This document shows, in pieces, positions 1 through 6,951 of a stretch of 25,463 bases of DNA (within the stretch, counting starts at the first letter, position 1; each line of letters opens with the position of its first letter). Source of the stretch: Pseudomonadota bacterium (lineage in GTDB: Bacteria > Desulfobacterota > Desulfovibrionia > Desulfovibrionales > Desulfovibrionaceae); the NCBI GenBank assembly GCA_023399375.1, contig JAEWPX010000119.1:1-25463 (forward strand), written 5' to 3'. Made by a program: the position numbers and the translations under genes. The notes beneath the pieces were generated by a model that saw only the letters and a program-made list of their open reading frames with translations, was not told the DNA's origin and did not search any database.

Positions 1-18
1 CCCCCGAGGAGTCCCTTC

Positions 19-1086
19 ATGCGCACCATGCTCGTCACCGGCGGGGCCGGGTTCGTCGGCAGCAACCAGGCCGTGGCCTTCAAGCGCAAGTACCCTGATT
101 TGAAGATCATCGTGCTCGACAACCTGAAGCGCCGGGGCTCGGAGTTCAATCTGCCGCGCCTCGTGGCCGAGGGCATCCGGGTCGTGCACGGGGACATCCG
201 CAATCCCGAGGACATGGAGTTCGACGACAAGATCGACGTGCTGCTCGAGTGCTCGGCCGAGCCTTCGGTGTTGGCGGGTTTCGGCGGCTCGCCCAAGTAC
301 CTCGTCAACACCAACCTGACCGGCACCATCAACTGCCTGGAAGTGGCCCGCCGCAACCAGGCGGACGTGGTGTTTCTTTCCACGAGTCGCGTCTATCCCT
401 ACGATCCCATCAACGCCGTTCCCCGTCGCGAGGAGGCCACGCGTTTCGTGTGGGACTGCCCCGAGGGCCCGCGCGGCTGGTCCGCGGCCGGTCTCGACAT
501 CGATTTCGATCTCAACGGCCCCAAGTCCATGTACGGCGCGACCAAGCTGTGTTCGGAGTTCGTGCTGCGCGAGTACGAGGCCATGTACGGCGTGCGCGCG
601 GTGATCAACCGCTGCGGCGTGATCGCCGGCCCCTGGCAGTTCGGCAAGGTGGACCAGGGCGTATTCTCGCTGTGGGTGCAGGCCCATTATTTCAAGCGCA
701 GCCTGTCCTACATCGGCTTCGGCGGCATGGGCAAACAGGTGCGCGACCTGCTGCACGTGGACGATCTGTTCGATCTTCTCGACATGCAGCTGGCCGATCT
801 TGAGAAAGCCAAGGGGAAAGTCTATAATGTAGGCGGCGGGGTGTCGTGCAGCTTGTCGCTTTTGGAAACCACGCGTATCTGCGAGGAACTGACCGGCAAC
901 ACCATCGCGATACGCGGCGACGCCGAGAACCGTCCGGCGGACCTCGCGATCTACATCGGCGACAACCGGCGGGTGACGGCCGATTACGGCTGGTCGCCCA
1001 AGCGCGACGCGCGCACGATTCTGGCGGACCTCTTTGCCTGGGTCCGCAGCCAGGAGGCGAGCCTCAAGACGCTGGCCACGCTCTAG
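19..1086 (+). CDS. NAD-dependent nucleotide-sugar epimerase/dehydratase (extended SDR family)
   Basis: This 355-residue protein is an extended short-chain dehydrogenase acting on a nucleotide sugar in the cytoplasm, presumably for surface polysaccharide synthesis. The Rossmann motif TGGAGFVG is at residues 7-14. The catalytic YxxxK is Y172/K176 in SMYGATK, and STSRVY supplies the usual serine/threonine. The long segment between STSRVY and YGATK, with WSAAGLDIDFDLNGPKS, recalls CDP-paratose 2-epimerases (Tyv/RfbE type). I infer that subgroup from memory of the family and cannot exclude another UDP- or CDP-sugar epimerase. The ATG at 19 is preceded by GAGGAG 8 nt upstream; a second ATG at 28 is less well placed. 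A TPR protein follows after 44 bp on the same strand. The gene may be the end of a polysaccharide operon lying to the left of the window. Confidence 0.88.
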   Translation: MRTMLVTGGAGFVGSNQAVAFKRKYPDLKIIVLDNLKRRGSEFNLPRLVAEGIRVVHGDIRNPEDMEFDDKIDVLLECSAEPSVLAGFGGSPKYLVNTNLTGTINCLEVARRNQADVVFLSTSRVYPYDPINAVPRREEATRFVWDCPEGPRGWSAAGLDIDFDLNGPKSMYGATKLCSEFVLREYEAMYGVRAVINRCGVIAGPWQFGKVDQGVFSLWVQAHYFKRSLSYIGFGGMGKQVRDLLHVDDLFDLLDMQLADLEKAKGKVYNVGGGVSCSLSLLETTRICEELTGNTIAIRGDAENRPADLAIYIGDNRRVTADYGWSPKRDARTILADLFAWVRSQEASLKTLATL

Positions 1087-1130
1087 GCCGGCGGATCGGA
1101 AGCCGCCCCGACCAGCAAAGGCGGGCAAGC

Positions 1131-1976
1131 ATGATTTCGCAACGCAAAGTGGACCATCAGCGGATGATCGCGGACGCGCGGACCATTCGGGAGAACATCA
1201 GTCGGGCGCGGGGGTACTTGCGCCGCGACGAGTTCTACCGTTGCATCGAGTCGGCCAACGACGCCCTGGTGCTCAAGAGCACCGGTGCGGCGCTCGGCAT
1301 GGGCCGTTCCGAAGTGGACCTGCTGTTCGCGGAAATGTGCGACGAATTCAGCCGCCATCCCCGGGTCGTGGCGTTTCTGGAGAGCATAGGCGTCACGGGC
1401 GGGCAGTTTCTGCGCTACAAACCCGGCGACGAGACCTTGCTGATCAAAAAGCTCACCGCCTTTCGCATCAAGATGGAGGAGCTGGAGCAGCGGGAAAAGG
1501 ATCTGGCCGACGCGCACCACTCCCGGCAGCGGGAAGAGTGGCTGCAGCTTGGCCGGGAGCATCTGCGTCAGAAAAGCTATCCCAAAGGCAAGGTCTACCT
1601 GCGCCGCGTGGCCGAAACGTACGGCGAGGAGCCCGACGTCCTGCGCGAGGTGGGCACGCTTTTTCTGGAAGCCGGGCTCCTGACCGAGGCGGCGGAGATG
1701 TTCGCGGCGGCCATCGAGCGTTTCCCGAACGACCAGCAGGCCTGGCGGTTGGCCATCGACACCGTCGACGGCCTCGGCGAATTCAAGAGGGCCGAGGCGC
1801 TGTACCTCGACGCGGTCAAGGTCTTCGGCGGCCATCCCATGACCTTCCTCAACATCGCCAAGTTCTACATGAAGTGGAACCGCAAGGACGACGCCTACGA
1901 TTACGCCATCCGCGCCCTGGACCTGGACCCGAATCTGGCGGAAGCCGTCGAGATCCGCAACAAGGTGGAGCGCTAG
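1131..1976 (+). CDS. Tetratricopeptide-repeat protein
   Basis: This 281-residue cytoplasmic protein has no signal peptide. The N-terminal half (about 1-125) is charged and helical. A probable coiled coil at about 110-135 (KMEELEQREKDLADAHHSRQ) leads into the C-terminal half. That half carries at least three TPR-like helix pairs, seen as LGREHLRQKSYPKGKVYLRR, VGTLFLEAGLLTEAAEMFAA and the closing YAIRALDLDPNLAEA, the last with the classic LDP/A spacing. TPRs mediate protein-protein contacts, so the partner is unknown. I chose the ATG at 1131 because translation from farther upstream would overlap the epimerase gene in another frame. It follows the epimerase closely and is probably co-transcribed. 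The gene ends 11 bp from the convergent mnmE stop, with no obvious terminator between them. Confidence 0.85.
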   Translation: MISQRKVDHQRMIADARTIRENISRARGYLRRDEFYRCIESANDALVLKSTGAALGMGRSEVDLLFAEMCDEFSRHPRVVAFLESIGVTGGQFLRYKPGDETLLIKKLTAFRIKMEELEQREKDLADAHHSRQREEWLQLGREHLRQKSYPKGKVYLRRVAETYGEEPDVLREVGTLFLEAGLLTEAAEMFAAAIERFPNDQQAWRLAIDTVDGLGEFKRAEALYLDAVKVFGGHPMTFLNIAKFYMKWNRKDDAYDYAIRALDLDPNLAEAVEIRNKVER

Positions 1977-1987
1977 GCCGTCGTCCT

Positions 1988-3388
1988 CTATTTCCCGATG
2001 CAGAAGCGGTCGAACACGGCGGCCAGCATGTCGTCCGGCGTGGTTTCGCCCGTGACGTCGGCAAGCAGCATGCAGGCCGTCTCCAGGCGTACGCCCAGCA
2101 GATCGTAGGGCAGGTCCGCCTCGATATCCGTCAGCAATTCCGTCAGCTCTGTTCGCGCGGCCGCAAGGCACGCGGCTTCGCGTTCGTTCGGCGCGGCGGC
2201 GTCCGGTTCGATGGGGCCGCCGTCGCGGGTGAGGCGCGCGCGCATGGCCGTAAGCAGTCCCGTGAGCCCGAACCCCGTGCGCGCGGAAACGGGCACCGTC
2301 TCGAGGCCCATGGCGGCAAGCGCCAGGTACGGATCGGGATCGCCCGGCGGCAGGTCGGCCTTGGCGGCCACGGCCAGCGTCCTGCCCGGCCCGAGACGCC
2401 GCAGGAGCGCGTCGGCTTCGGCGTCCGGAGCATAGGGCGCCGCGCCGTCCACCACGTAAAGCCCCAGGTCGGCCGTTTGCGCCAAGTCCAGCCCGCGCGC
2501 CTTGCCGGCGGCCTCCACGGCGTCGGGCGTTTCGCGAAGTCCGGCCGTGTCCGTCAGGCGCACGGGCAGTCCATCCAGGTCGAGGCCCTCTTCCAGGTAG
2601 TCGCGCGTGGTGCCCGGCAGATCGGCGACGAGCGCCCGGTCCGTGCCGAGCAGGGCGTTAAAGAGGCTCGATTTGCCGGCGTTGACCCGGCCGAAAAGCG
2701 CCACGCGCGCGCCCAAGCGGAAGGGGCGGGCGCGCCGTCCGGCGGCGAGCAGCGCCTCGATGCGGGCAACGACGGCCGAAACCCCCGAGGCGAACGCCGC
2801 CTTGGGCAGGCATTCGACTTCCTCCTCGGGAAAATCCACGGCCAGGCAGAGGCCGGCGCGCAGTTCGTCCAGGGCGGCCGCCAGTTCCTTTACGGCCCGG
2901 CTCACGGCCCCGGACAGGCGGGAAAGCGCCAGGCCCGCGTCGGTGTCGCCACGGGCGGCGATGAGTTCGGCCACGGCCTCGGCCTGGGACAGATCCAGGC
3001 GGCCGTTTAAAAAAGCGCGCTTGGTGAATTCCCCGGGGCCGGCCGGACGCGCGCCCAGGGCGAAGCAGGCCGCGAGAACCCGGCGCAGCACGGCCGGCGC
3101 GCCATGGCAGTGCAGCTCCACCGTGTCCTCGCCGGTGTAGCTGCCGGGGCCGGGCATGAACGCGGCCATGCCCGAATCCACGGGATGTCCGACGGCATCG
3201 CGGATGGTGCCGTGGTGCAGCCGGTAGGGCTTCATGCCCGAAAACTCCGGCCGGGCAGAGGCGAAAAGGCGCGACGCCATGGAAAGCGCCTGGGGGCCGC
3301 TTAAGCGCACGATGCCGACGCCGCCGCGGCCCGGGGGCGTGGCCACGGCGGCGATGGTGTCGGTCGGGGCGTCGCGCAGGACCGGCAT
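1988..3388 (-). CDS. mnmE: tRNA modification GTPase MnmE (TrmE)
   Basis: MnmE works with MnmG to place a carboxymethylaminomethyl group on the wobble uridine (U34) of certain tRNAs. The 466-residue product has the family's usual length and order. The N-terminal tetrahydrofolate-binding domain starts DTIAAVATPPGRGGVGIVRL. A helical domain follows, with a G domain inserted into it, and the C-terminal CIGK carries the invariant Cys. In the G domain, G1 is GRVNAGKSS with K239, G2 is in PGTTRDY, and G3 is DTAG. The expected G4 NKxD reads AKAD (A342-K343-A344-D345), so the Asn that helps recognise guanine is Ala; this is unusual and is discussed separately. The ATG at 3388 lies 6 bp after the aminotransferase stop, so the two genes are probably co-transcribed. 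Confidence 0.96.
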   Translation of the reverse strand: MPVLRDAPTDTIAAVATPPGRGGVGIVRLSGPQALSMASRLFASARPEFSGMKPYRLHHGTIRDAVGHPVDSGMAAFMPGPGSYTGEDTVELHCHGAPAVLRRVLAACFALGARPAGPGEFTKRAFLNGRLDLSQAEAVAELIAARGDTDAGLALSRLSGAVSRAVKELAAALDELRAGLCLAVDFPEEEVECLPKAAFASGVSAVVARIEALLAAGRRARPFRLGARVALFGRVNAGKSSLFNALLGTDRALVADLPGTTRDYLEEGLDLDGLPVRLTDTAGLRETPDAVEAAGKARGLDLAQTADLGLYVVDGAAPYAPDAEADALLRRLGPGRTLAVAAKADLPPGDPDPYLALAAMGLETVPVSARTGFGLTGLLTAMRARLTRDGGPIEPDAAAPNEREAACLAAARTELTELLTDIEADLPYDLLGVRLETACMLLADVTGETTPDDMLAAVFDRFCIGK

Positions 3389-3394
3389 GGGCGC

Positions 3395-4597
3395 TTACGC
3401 GACCGCGGCGCAGCTCGTCTGCGCCAGGAGCGTTTTGATGGCCCGGCCCATGCGGGCGATGCCTTCGGCGATGCGCTCGGGTTCGGCGTTGGAGAAGTTG
3501 AGCCGCATCTCGCGCGCGCCGCCGCCGTCCACGAAGAATGGCCCGCCCGGCACGAAGGCCACCTTTTCCTTGATGCACAGGTCAAAAAGCGCGAACGCGG
3601 AACAGCCTTCGGGCAGCGTCACCCACAGGAACATGCCGCCCTCGGGCTCGGTGCAGACCACTTCGGGCGGGAACTCGGCCTTGATGCGCGCAACCATGAG
3701 GTCGCGCTGTTCGCCGTAGACCTTGCGGATGGTCGCGATGTGCGCGTCGAGGTCGTTGTGGGCGAGATAGTCGATGAGCACGCGCTGCACGAACGTGGAG
3801 CAATGCAGGTCCGAAGCCTGCTTGGCCGTGACGAGCTTGGGCAGGCTCTCCTTGTCGGCGACGACCCAGCCCAGGCGCAGGCCCGGGGCGGCGATTTTGG
3901 AGAAGGTGCCGAGCATGTAGGCGTCGCTCGTCATGAACGCCGAAACCGGCGGCTGCGGCTCACCCATGAAGCGCAGTTCGCCGTAGGGGTCATCCTCGAC
4001 GAAGACCGCGTCGGCCACGCGCAGCGCCTCGGCCACGGCGCGCCGGGCCTCCAGGGAATAGGTCAGGCCCGAGGGGTTCTGGAAATTGGGCACGGCGTAG
4101 AACATCTTGGCTTTTTGGCCGACGAGGACGTCGGTGAGGCGGTCGATGTCCGGGCCGGCAGGGGTGAGCGGCACGCCGGCGAAGGCTGGCTCGAACACGG
4201 AAAAGGCCTGTATGGCGCCGATGTAGCCGGGCAGTTCCACGGCCACCACGTCGCCGGGGTCGAGGAAGACCTTGCCGAGCAGGTCGAGGCTTTGCTGGGA
4301 GCCGTTGGTGATGAGAATGTTGGCCGGATCGACGTCCATGCCTTTCTTGGCCTTGTAGCGGGCGGCGATCCATTCGCGCAGGGCGGGTTCGCCTTCGGTG
4401 ACGGAGTATTGCAGGGCGGCGGGGCCGTTTTCGGCAAGTACGCGTGCGGCGGCGTCGGCCATGGGGTCGGTGGGGAAGAGGTCGGGCTTGGGCAGGCCGC
4501 CGGCAAAGGAAATGATGGACGGATCGGCGGTGACCTTGAGGATTTCCCGGATGAACGAACGGCGCACCTGGGACATGCGTTTGGCGAAAGCGGGCAC
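3395..4597 (-). CDS. PLP-dependent aminotransferase (fold type I, LysN / 2-aminoadipate aminotransferase-like)
   Basis: This is a 400-residue cytoplasmic aminotransferase. The Schiff-base lysine is K234 in GTFSKIAAPGLRLGW. Other family marks are SFAGGLPKPDLFP near the N terminus, LQYSVTEGEPALREW, NGSQQSLDLLGKVF, the PNFQNPSG motif, EDDPYGELRF and the C-terminal substrate-carboxylate Arg in MRLNFSN. The pattern fits the MocR-like/LysN group but without a helix-turn-helix domain. Substrate is unresolved: branched-chain, aromatic or 2-aminoadipate types share these motifs. I chose the GTG at 4597 because AGGAGG lies 7 nt upstream. The reading frame is open 62 codons further, but that extension has no homology features and is rich in low-complexity residues. 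The gene precedes mnmE by 6 bp. An 8-bp dyad upstream may be its operator. Confidence 0.92.
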   Translation of the reverse strand: MPAFAKRMSQVRRSFIREILKVTADPSIISFAGGLPKPDLFPTDPMADAAARVLAENGPAALQYSVTEGEPALREWIAARYKAKKGMDVDPANILITNGSQQSLDLLGKVFLDPGDVVAVELPGYIGAIQAFSVFEPAFAGVPLTPAGPDIDRLTDVLVGQKAKMFYAVPNFQNPSGLTYSLEARRAVAEALRVADAVFVEDDPYGELRFMGEPQPPVSAFMTSDAYMLGTFSKIAAPGLRLGWVVADKESLPKLVTAKQASDLHCSTFVQRVLIDYLAHNDLDAHIATIRKVYGEQRDLMVARIKAEFPPEVVCTEPEGGMFLWVTLPEGCSAFALFDLCIKEKVAFVPGGPFFVDGGGAREMRLNFSNAEPERIAEGIARMGRAIKTLLAQTSCAAVA

Positions 4598-4660
4598 GAT
4601 GCAACCTCCTGCGGTGGAGGCCGCGAATCTGGCGGGCGACTGGCCCGTCGATGCGGCCGG

Positions 4661-4679
4661 TCGCGTTACGATAACGCGA
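4661..4679. promoter_or_regulatory. 8-bp perfect dyad upstream of the aminotransferase gene
   Basis: TCGCGTTA-CGA-TAACGCGA is a perfect inverted repeat 64-82 nt upstream of the GTG start on the minus strand. Reading the minus strand, TATCGT inside the dyad could serve as a -10, with TTCAAT 17 bp before it as a weak -35. A repressor bound here would then cover the -10. The dyad is visible; the promoter and operator roles are inference. Confidence 0.4.
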
Positions 4680-4835
4680 AAGGGTGGGAGATTGAAGCGT
4701 TTTGTCGCATGCGGCCTGGAGCCGCTTGATACGGCGCAATGACGGGGTTGACCAGTGTCCGCCGCGCGGCTATCCGTCCGCACGCTCCCGGCATGAGGCG
4801 CAGCGAGAGAAAAAGCCAGATGCTGAAATTAGATG

Positions 4836-4864
4836 TTGACAAAATCGCGTCCTCTCCCTAGGTT
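4836..4864 (+). promoter_or_regulatory. Sigma-70-type promoter of the tRNA-Pro gene
   Basis: A perfect -35 TTGACA (4836-4841) is followed after 17 bp by TAGGTT (4859-4864) as the -10. This places the start of transcription near 4871, about 9 nt before the mature tRNA. The spacing and the strong -35 fit a stable-RNA promoter, although the -10 matches the consensus at only three positions. Confidence 0.7.
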
Positions 4865-4879
4865 CCAGTTCCTTCGCGT

Positions 4880-4956
4880 CGGGATGTAGCGCAGTCTGGG
4901 AGCGCACCTGAATGGGGTTCAGGGGGTCGGAGGTTCAAATCCTCTCATCCCGACCA
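4880..4956 (+). tRNA. tRNA-Pro (anticodon GGG)
   Basis: This is a 77-nt cloverleaf with encoded CCA (4954-4956). The acceptor stem pairs CGGGATG (4880-4886) with CATCCCG (4946-4952), with A73 as discriminator. The anticodon arm is CCTGA-ATGGGGT-TCAGG, so the anticodon GGG reads Pro codon CCC. The T arm GAGGTTCAAATCCTC has the normal TTCAAAT loop. A promoter lies upstream and a terminator follows 18 nt after the CCA, so it is a single-gene unit. The sequence just downstream changes to AT-rich accessory DNA; tRNA genes are common integration sites. Confidence 0.97.
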
Positions 4957-4973
4957 AGATTTCCAAGAAATTT

Positions 4974-5009
4974 GGGCCGTTAGCAAACTCTGCTAGCGGC
5001 CCATTTTTT
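4974..5009 (+). terminator. Rho-independent terminator of tRNA-Pro
   Basis: GGGCCGTTAGC (4974-4984) pairs with GCTAGCGGCCC (4992-5002) over 11 bp with one G-U pair and a 7-nt loop. A, then six T residues (5004-5009), follow. It lies 18 nt after the tRNA CCA end. Confidence 0.92.
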
Positions 5010-5029
5010 GGTATTCAGGGGGTAGGGTT

Positions 5030-5057
5030 CACCAACGGTGTTGGCTAACCGTTGGTG
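5030..5057. repeat. Perfect 10-bp inverted repeat (hairpin)
   Basis: CACCAACGGT (5030-5039) and ACCGTTGGTG (5048-5057) are exact reverse complements around an 8-nt loop. No T-tract follows, so it is not a terminator on the + strand. A related block, GGCCAACCGTTGG followed by a similar C/T-rich tail, recurs at 6255-6267. The two could mark the edges of an inserted AT-rich segment. Confidence 0.6.
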
Positions 5058-5159
5058 CTTCCCGCTCCATCTCCCCGCCCCGTCTGATTTTTCCCTTCTT
5101 TGCCCGTCGATTTGGCCCATTGGCCCGGAAACTGTGCTGATTTTATTGAATAAATTTTT

Positions 5160-5185
5160 AATATATTGATATTGTTCAATATATT
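5160..5185. repeat. Perfect AT-rich 10-bp inverted repeat
   Basis: AATATATTGA (5160-5169) and TCAATATATT (5176-5185) are exact reverse complements separated by 6 nt. It sits in gene-free AT-rich DNA. It could be a protein-binding site or a weak promoter region; nothing around it decides between these. Confidence 0.5.
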
Positions 5186-5591
5186 TAGTTCCGGTCGCAG
5201 AAAAATTCAAATCAGATGGTTGGGAAATTTTATTCACCGAAACCGTTTGGTTTGGAAAATGCTCAAGGAAATTCAGCGTATTCGCGTTGCGAGGATAACA
5301 TGGACTTCAAAGCGCAGAACATTTTCTGCGGAGTATCGGTCGTTGAAATTGATGTCCTAATAGAGGGTTATGCGACTATTTAGTCGGTTAGGTAGGTAGC
5401 TTTTGTTGTTCGCAACTTATGAACATTAGGTCGTTACTCCAGGCAGAAACTGAGAACGAGCAGCTGAATAGTCTTTATTTAAGACGCGAGAAAGGAAGCG
5501 TTGTCGATTGACGGACGATGCCATGTTAGATATTTATAAAAAAAGTTCTTTAAGGGACGAATTTAGAAAACTTTTAACGGAGGAGATGCTT

Positions 5592-5900
5592 GTGAAGAGC
5601 ACACGAATCGGCGGGACTGGGTCGATCTTCTGCGTTATCATGCTGGCAATGTTTATTTTTTTCGGCAATCTAGCTCATGCCGCAAGTAATGAAACTACGA
5701 CAAGTGGATCGAGGAATAGTCAAACATCGAATCAGCAAAAAGGTAACAGTGGTAAAGGTGTCGCCAACACCAATTCGGATGATAAAACATACACCCACGG
5801 TCGGAGCTCGAGTGTTAATAAGCCTGATCCAAGAGACAACGACAACACATACACCCACGGTAGGAGCTCAAGCGTTACCAAAGGCGGTCCTGCTAATTGA
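5592..5900 (+). CDS. Small secreted low-complexity protein with two YTHGRSSSV repeats
   Basis: The 102-residue product is not recognised. It has a positively charged N terminus, a hydrophobic segment (about 10-27) and a likely signal-peptidase site after AHA (residues 28-30). The mature part of about 70 residues is rich in Ser, Asn, Thr, Gly and Lys and has no Cys. TYTHGRSSSV occurs at 66-75 and again at 86-95, from a 60-bp tandem duplication of the DNA. The GTG at 5592 was chosen because GGAGGAG ends 6 nt before it; the in-frame ATG at 5586 would abut that site, and the TTG at 5508 would place 28 residues before the signal peptide. Codon use is much more AT-rich than in the neighbours, which suggests transfer. 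A terminator follows at 6025. No function can be assigned. Confidence 0.68.
   Translation: MKSTRIGGTGSIFCVIMLAMFIFFGNLAHAASNETTTSGSRNSQTSNQQKGNSGKGVANTNSDDKTYTHGRSSSVNKPDPRDNDNTYTHGRSSSVTKGGPAN
5781..5900 (+). repeat. 60-bp tandem repeat, two copies, inside the small secreted-protein gene
   Basis: Units 5781-5840 and 5841-5900 share ACATACACCCACGGT exactly (5787-5801 and 5847-5861) and are nearly identical over their first 38 nt, then diverge. The period is exactly 60 nt, so the frame is kept and each unit encodes one YTHGRSSSV motif. Confidence 0.85.
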
Positions 5901-6024
5901 AAGGGTCGGGGATGTACTTGGCTCTTTGCCTAAGATTTTGAGTATATGGTTCAGCTCGCCAGATGGGGCCACGTAGAGTTTCGCTCCACTCAGGAGGGTT
6001 CCCTGGGAACATTGATGAATTACT

Positions 6025-6059
6025 GGGCTTACGGCTAAGACAGCAGTAAGCCCTTTTTT
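6025..6059 (+). terminator. Rho-independent terminator
   Basis: GGGCTTAC (6025-6032) pairs perfectly with GTAAGCCC (6046-6053) around a 13-nt loop and is followed at once by six T residues (6054-6059). It most likely ends the transcript of the small secreted-protein gene, about 125 nt after its stop, or an RNA starting in between. Confidence 0.88.
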
Positions 6060-6144
6060 AAGGGAGGTTTACAGCGGTGCACATTTTTTAGATCAAGCAG
6101 CCCAGATGCTGCTGGTACGGTGAACATCCGTAGCCCCTTTTCTC

Positions 6145-6200
6145 GGTGGATAACCGGGTGGATAACCTATTGGCCTGGGATTCCAGGGGAATGGTTATCC
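6145..6200. other. DnaA-box-like direct repeats and a long hairpin
   Basis: GGTGGATAACC occurs twice in direct orientation with a 12-bp period (6145-6155 and 6157-6167). On the minus strand each reads TTATCCACC, one base from the DnaA box TTATCCACA. The second copy also forms the left arm of a hairpin: GGATAACC (6160-6167) pairs with GGTTATCC (6193-6200), then ATT/AAT, and inside that CCTGG/CCAGG around GATT (6174-6187). Together that is 16 paired bases with a small internal loop and a one-base bulge. Iterons or DnaA boxes of a mobile element origin, or an attachment or regulatory structure, are possible. No replication gene is adjacent. Confidence 0.4.
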
Positions 6201-6334
6201 GGGGCGACTCCTTGCTTTGTTGTTCGGGGGGGGGGCGGTTCCGCAAGCGCCATCGGCCAACCGTTGGGTTCCCCCTCTTCATCGTCGCGAACCACCTTCT
6301 CAAGTTTCATATGGTCCGAAGAGCACCGGGCAGG

Positions 6335-6880
6335 TCAGTAGCCGAAAGCTGGATCGATGCTGAATGAGGACGACATATCTCTGATTACTGGATCAAGTAG
6401 AGCTTTGAAGGATGGTTCGTACACGAATTCAAACGAAGCAAGGATGTCATGAGCCAGTAGTGTTTTTCGGTAGAAGATGTCCTGGCCTTCTAGGCCAGAG
6501 ATGACGAAGAAATCCTTGCCCATGTGCTGGTACGTCACTCGGCGGCCGGGTTCGTTGAGGGCCTGGGCGAAGGCTTGGGGAATGGTTTGTTCAAGCACGT
6601 CGTTGAAGCCAGCCCAGCAACGAAGCTCGGCTCGTCCACGCAAGGCGGTGAAGACTTGGCCGTCGCCCGCATCCGATTCTCCAAGCGGCTTGAGGAGGTG
6701 TCTGGGCCAAGCCAGCACATAGCCATATTTGTGATTCGTGTAGCAGTCATATTCGGCTGTCCGCGAACACACCCTGTCTAGCTTCGCCTTGGTTTCCTGA
6801 GTCGGTTCCTTGGCCGAGATGCCTTGAGATGCCACCAGGGCCAGCAGCAATGTCGCGAAAAGGGTCGCAAGCCATTTCAT
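6335..6880 (-). CDS. Exported protein of unknown function
   Basis: The 181-residue product is not recognised. Residues 1-21 (MKWLATLFATLLLALVASQG) form a signal peptide, probably cut after ISA, so it acts in the periplasm. The mature part has three Cys (in DRVCS, EYDCY and LRCWA) and a pattern seen in small secreted proteins of many proteobacteria: a YGYVLAWP strand, then DFFVISGLEGQDIFYRK, and a C-terminal FEFVYEPSFKALLDPVI helix-like end. The ATG at 6880 follows GGGGGAAAAG and begins an obvious signal peptide; the frame is open further upstream but that part is not protein-like. It is the last gene of a three-gene minus-strand set, 71 bp after the TolB-like gene, all three with signal peptides. 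Confidence 0.75.
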   Translation of the reverse strand: MKWLATLFATLLLALVASQGISAKEPTQETKAKLDRVCSRTAEYDCYTNHKYGYVLAWPRHLLKPLGESDAGDGQVFTALRGRAELRCWAGFNDVLEQTIPQAFAQALNEPGRRVTYQHMGKDFFVISGLEGQDIFYRKTLLAHDILASFEFVYEPSFKALLDPVIRDMSSSFSIDPAFGY

Positions 6881-6951
6881 CTTTTCCCCCGCTCGACGGC
6901 AAAAGGCCAAGCGATGTCCTGGGCGGTCTTCAGGGCGACCGCCCCAGCGCC

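Larger units (their letters stand above)
5010..5591. other. AT-rich gene-free stretch after tRNA-Pro
   Basis: I see no convincing gene here. Base composition drops sharply compared with the coding DNA on the left, most visibly between 5140 and 5590. The stretch contains two perfect 10-bp inverted repeats (listed separately) and a 10-nt copy of tRNA-Pro sequence (TTCAGGGGGT, 5014-5023; also 4918-4927 in the tRNA). The open frame at 5166-5360 has no recognisable domain and no good ribosome site. The last 85 nt may be the leader of the small secreted-protein gene; a TTG start at 5508 is possible but less likely. Confidence 0.6.
5901..6334. other. Gene-free stretch rich in inverted repeats
   Basis: No credible coding region is seen between the small secreted-protein gene and the convergent exported-protein gene. 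From left to right it holds: a structured region at 5960-6015, with hairpins CTCC/GGAG and GTTCC/GGAAC; a strong terminator at 6025-6059; a 6-bp hairpin AGCAGC/GCTGCT at 6096-6113; DnaA-box-like repeats and a long hairpin at 6145-6200; a run of ten G at 6226-6235; and the CCAACCGTTGG motif near 6257-6267. The part before the terminator could be a 3' UTR or a small RNA. Confidence 0.55.

Noticed and set aside
4598..4783. 62-codon N-terminal extension of the aminotransferase
   Set aside because: The extension shows no family similarity, whereas AGGAGG sits at ideal distance from the GTG at 4597.
5014..5023. Partial copy of tRNA-Pro sequence as an attachment site
   Set aside because: Only 10 nt match (TTCAGGGGGT), and it derives from the anticodon/variable region rather than the 3' end of the tRNA, where att sites usually lie. 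Kept only as a hint within the island finding.
5166..5360. 64-codon plus-strand open frame in the AT-rich stretch, possible integrase remnant
   Set aside because: Basic composition recalls DNA-binding proteins, but there is no tyrosine-recombinase motif and no ribosome site, and it overlaps a perfect inverted repeat.
5508..5591. TTG start at 5508 giving a 130-residue form of the small secreted protein
   Set aside because: It would put 28 extra residues before a clear signal peptide. The GTG at 5592 has a much better ribosome site.
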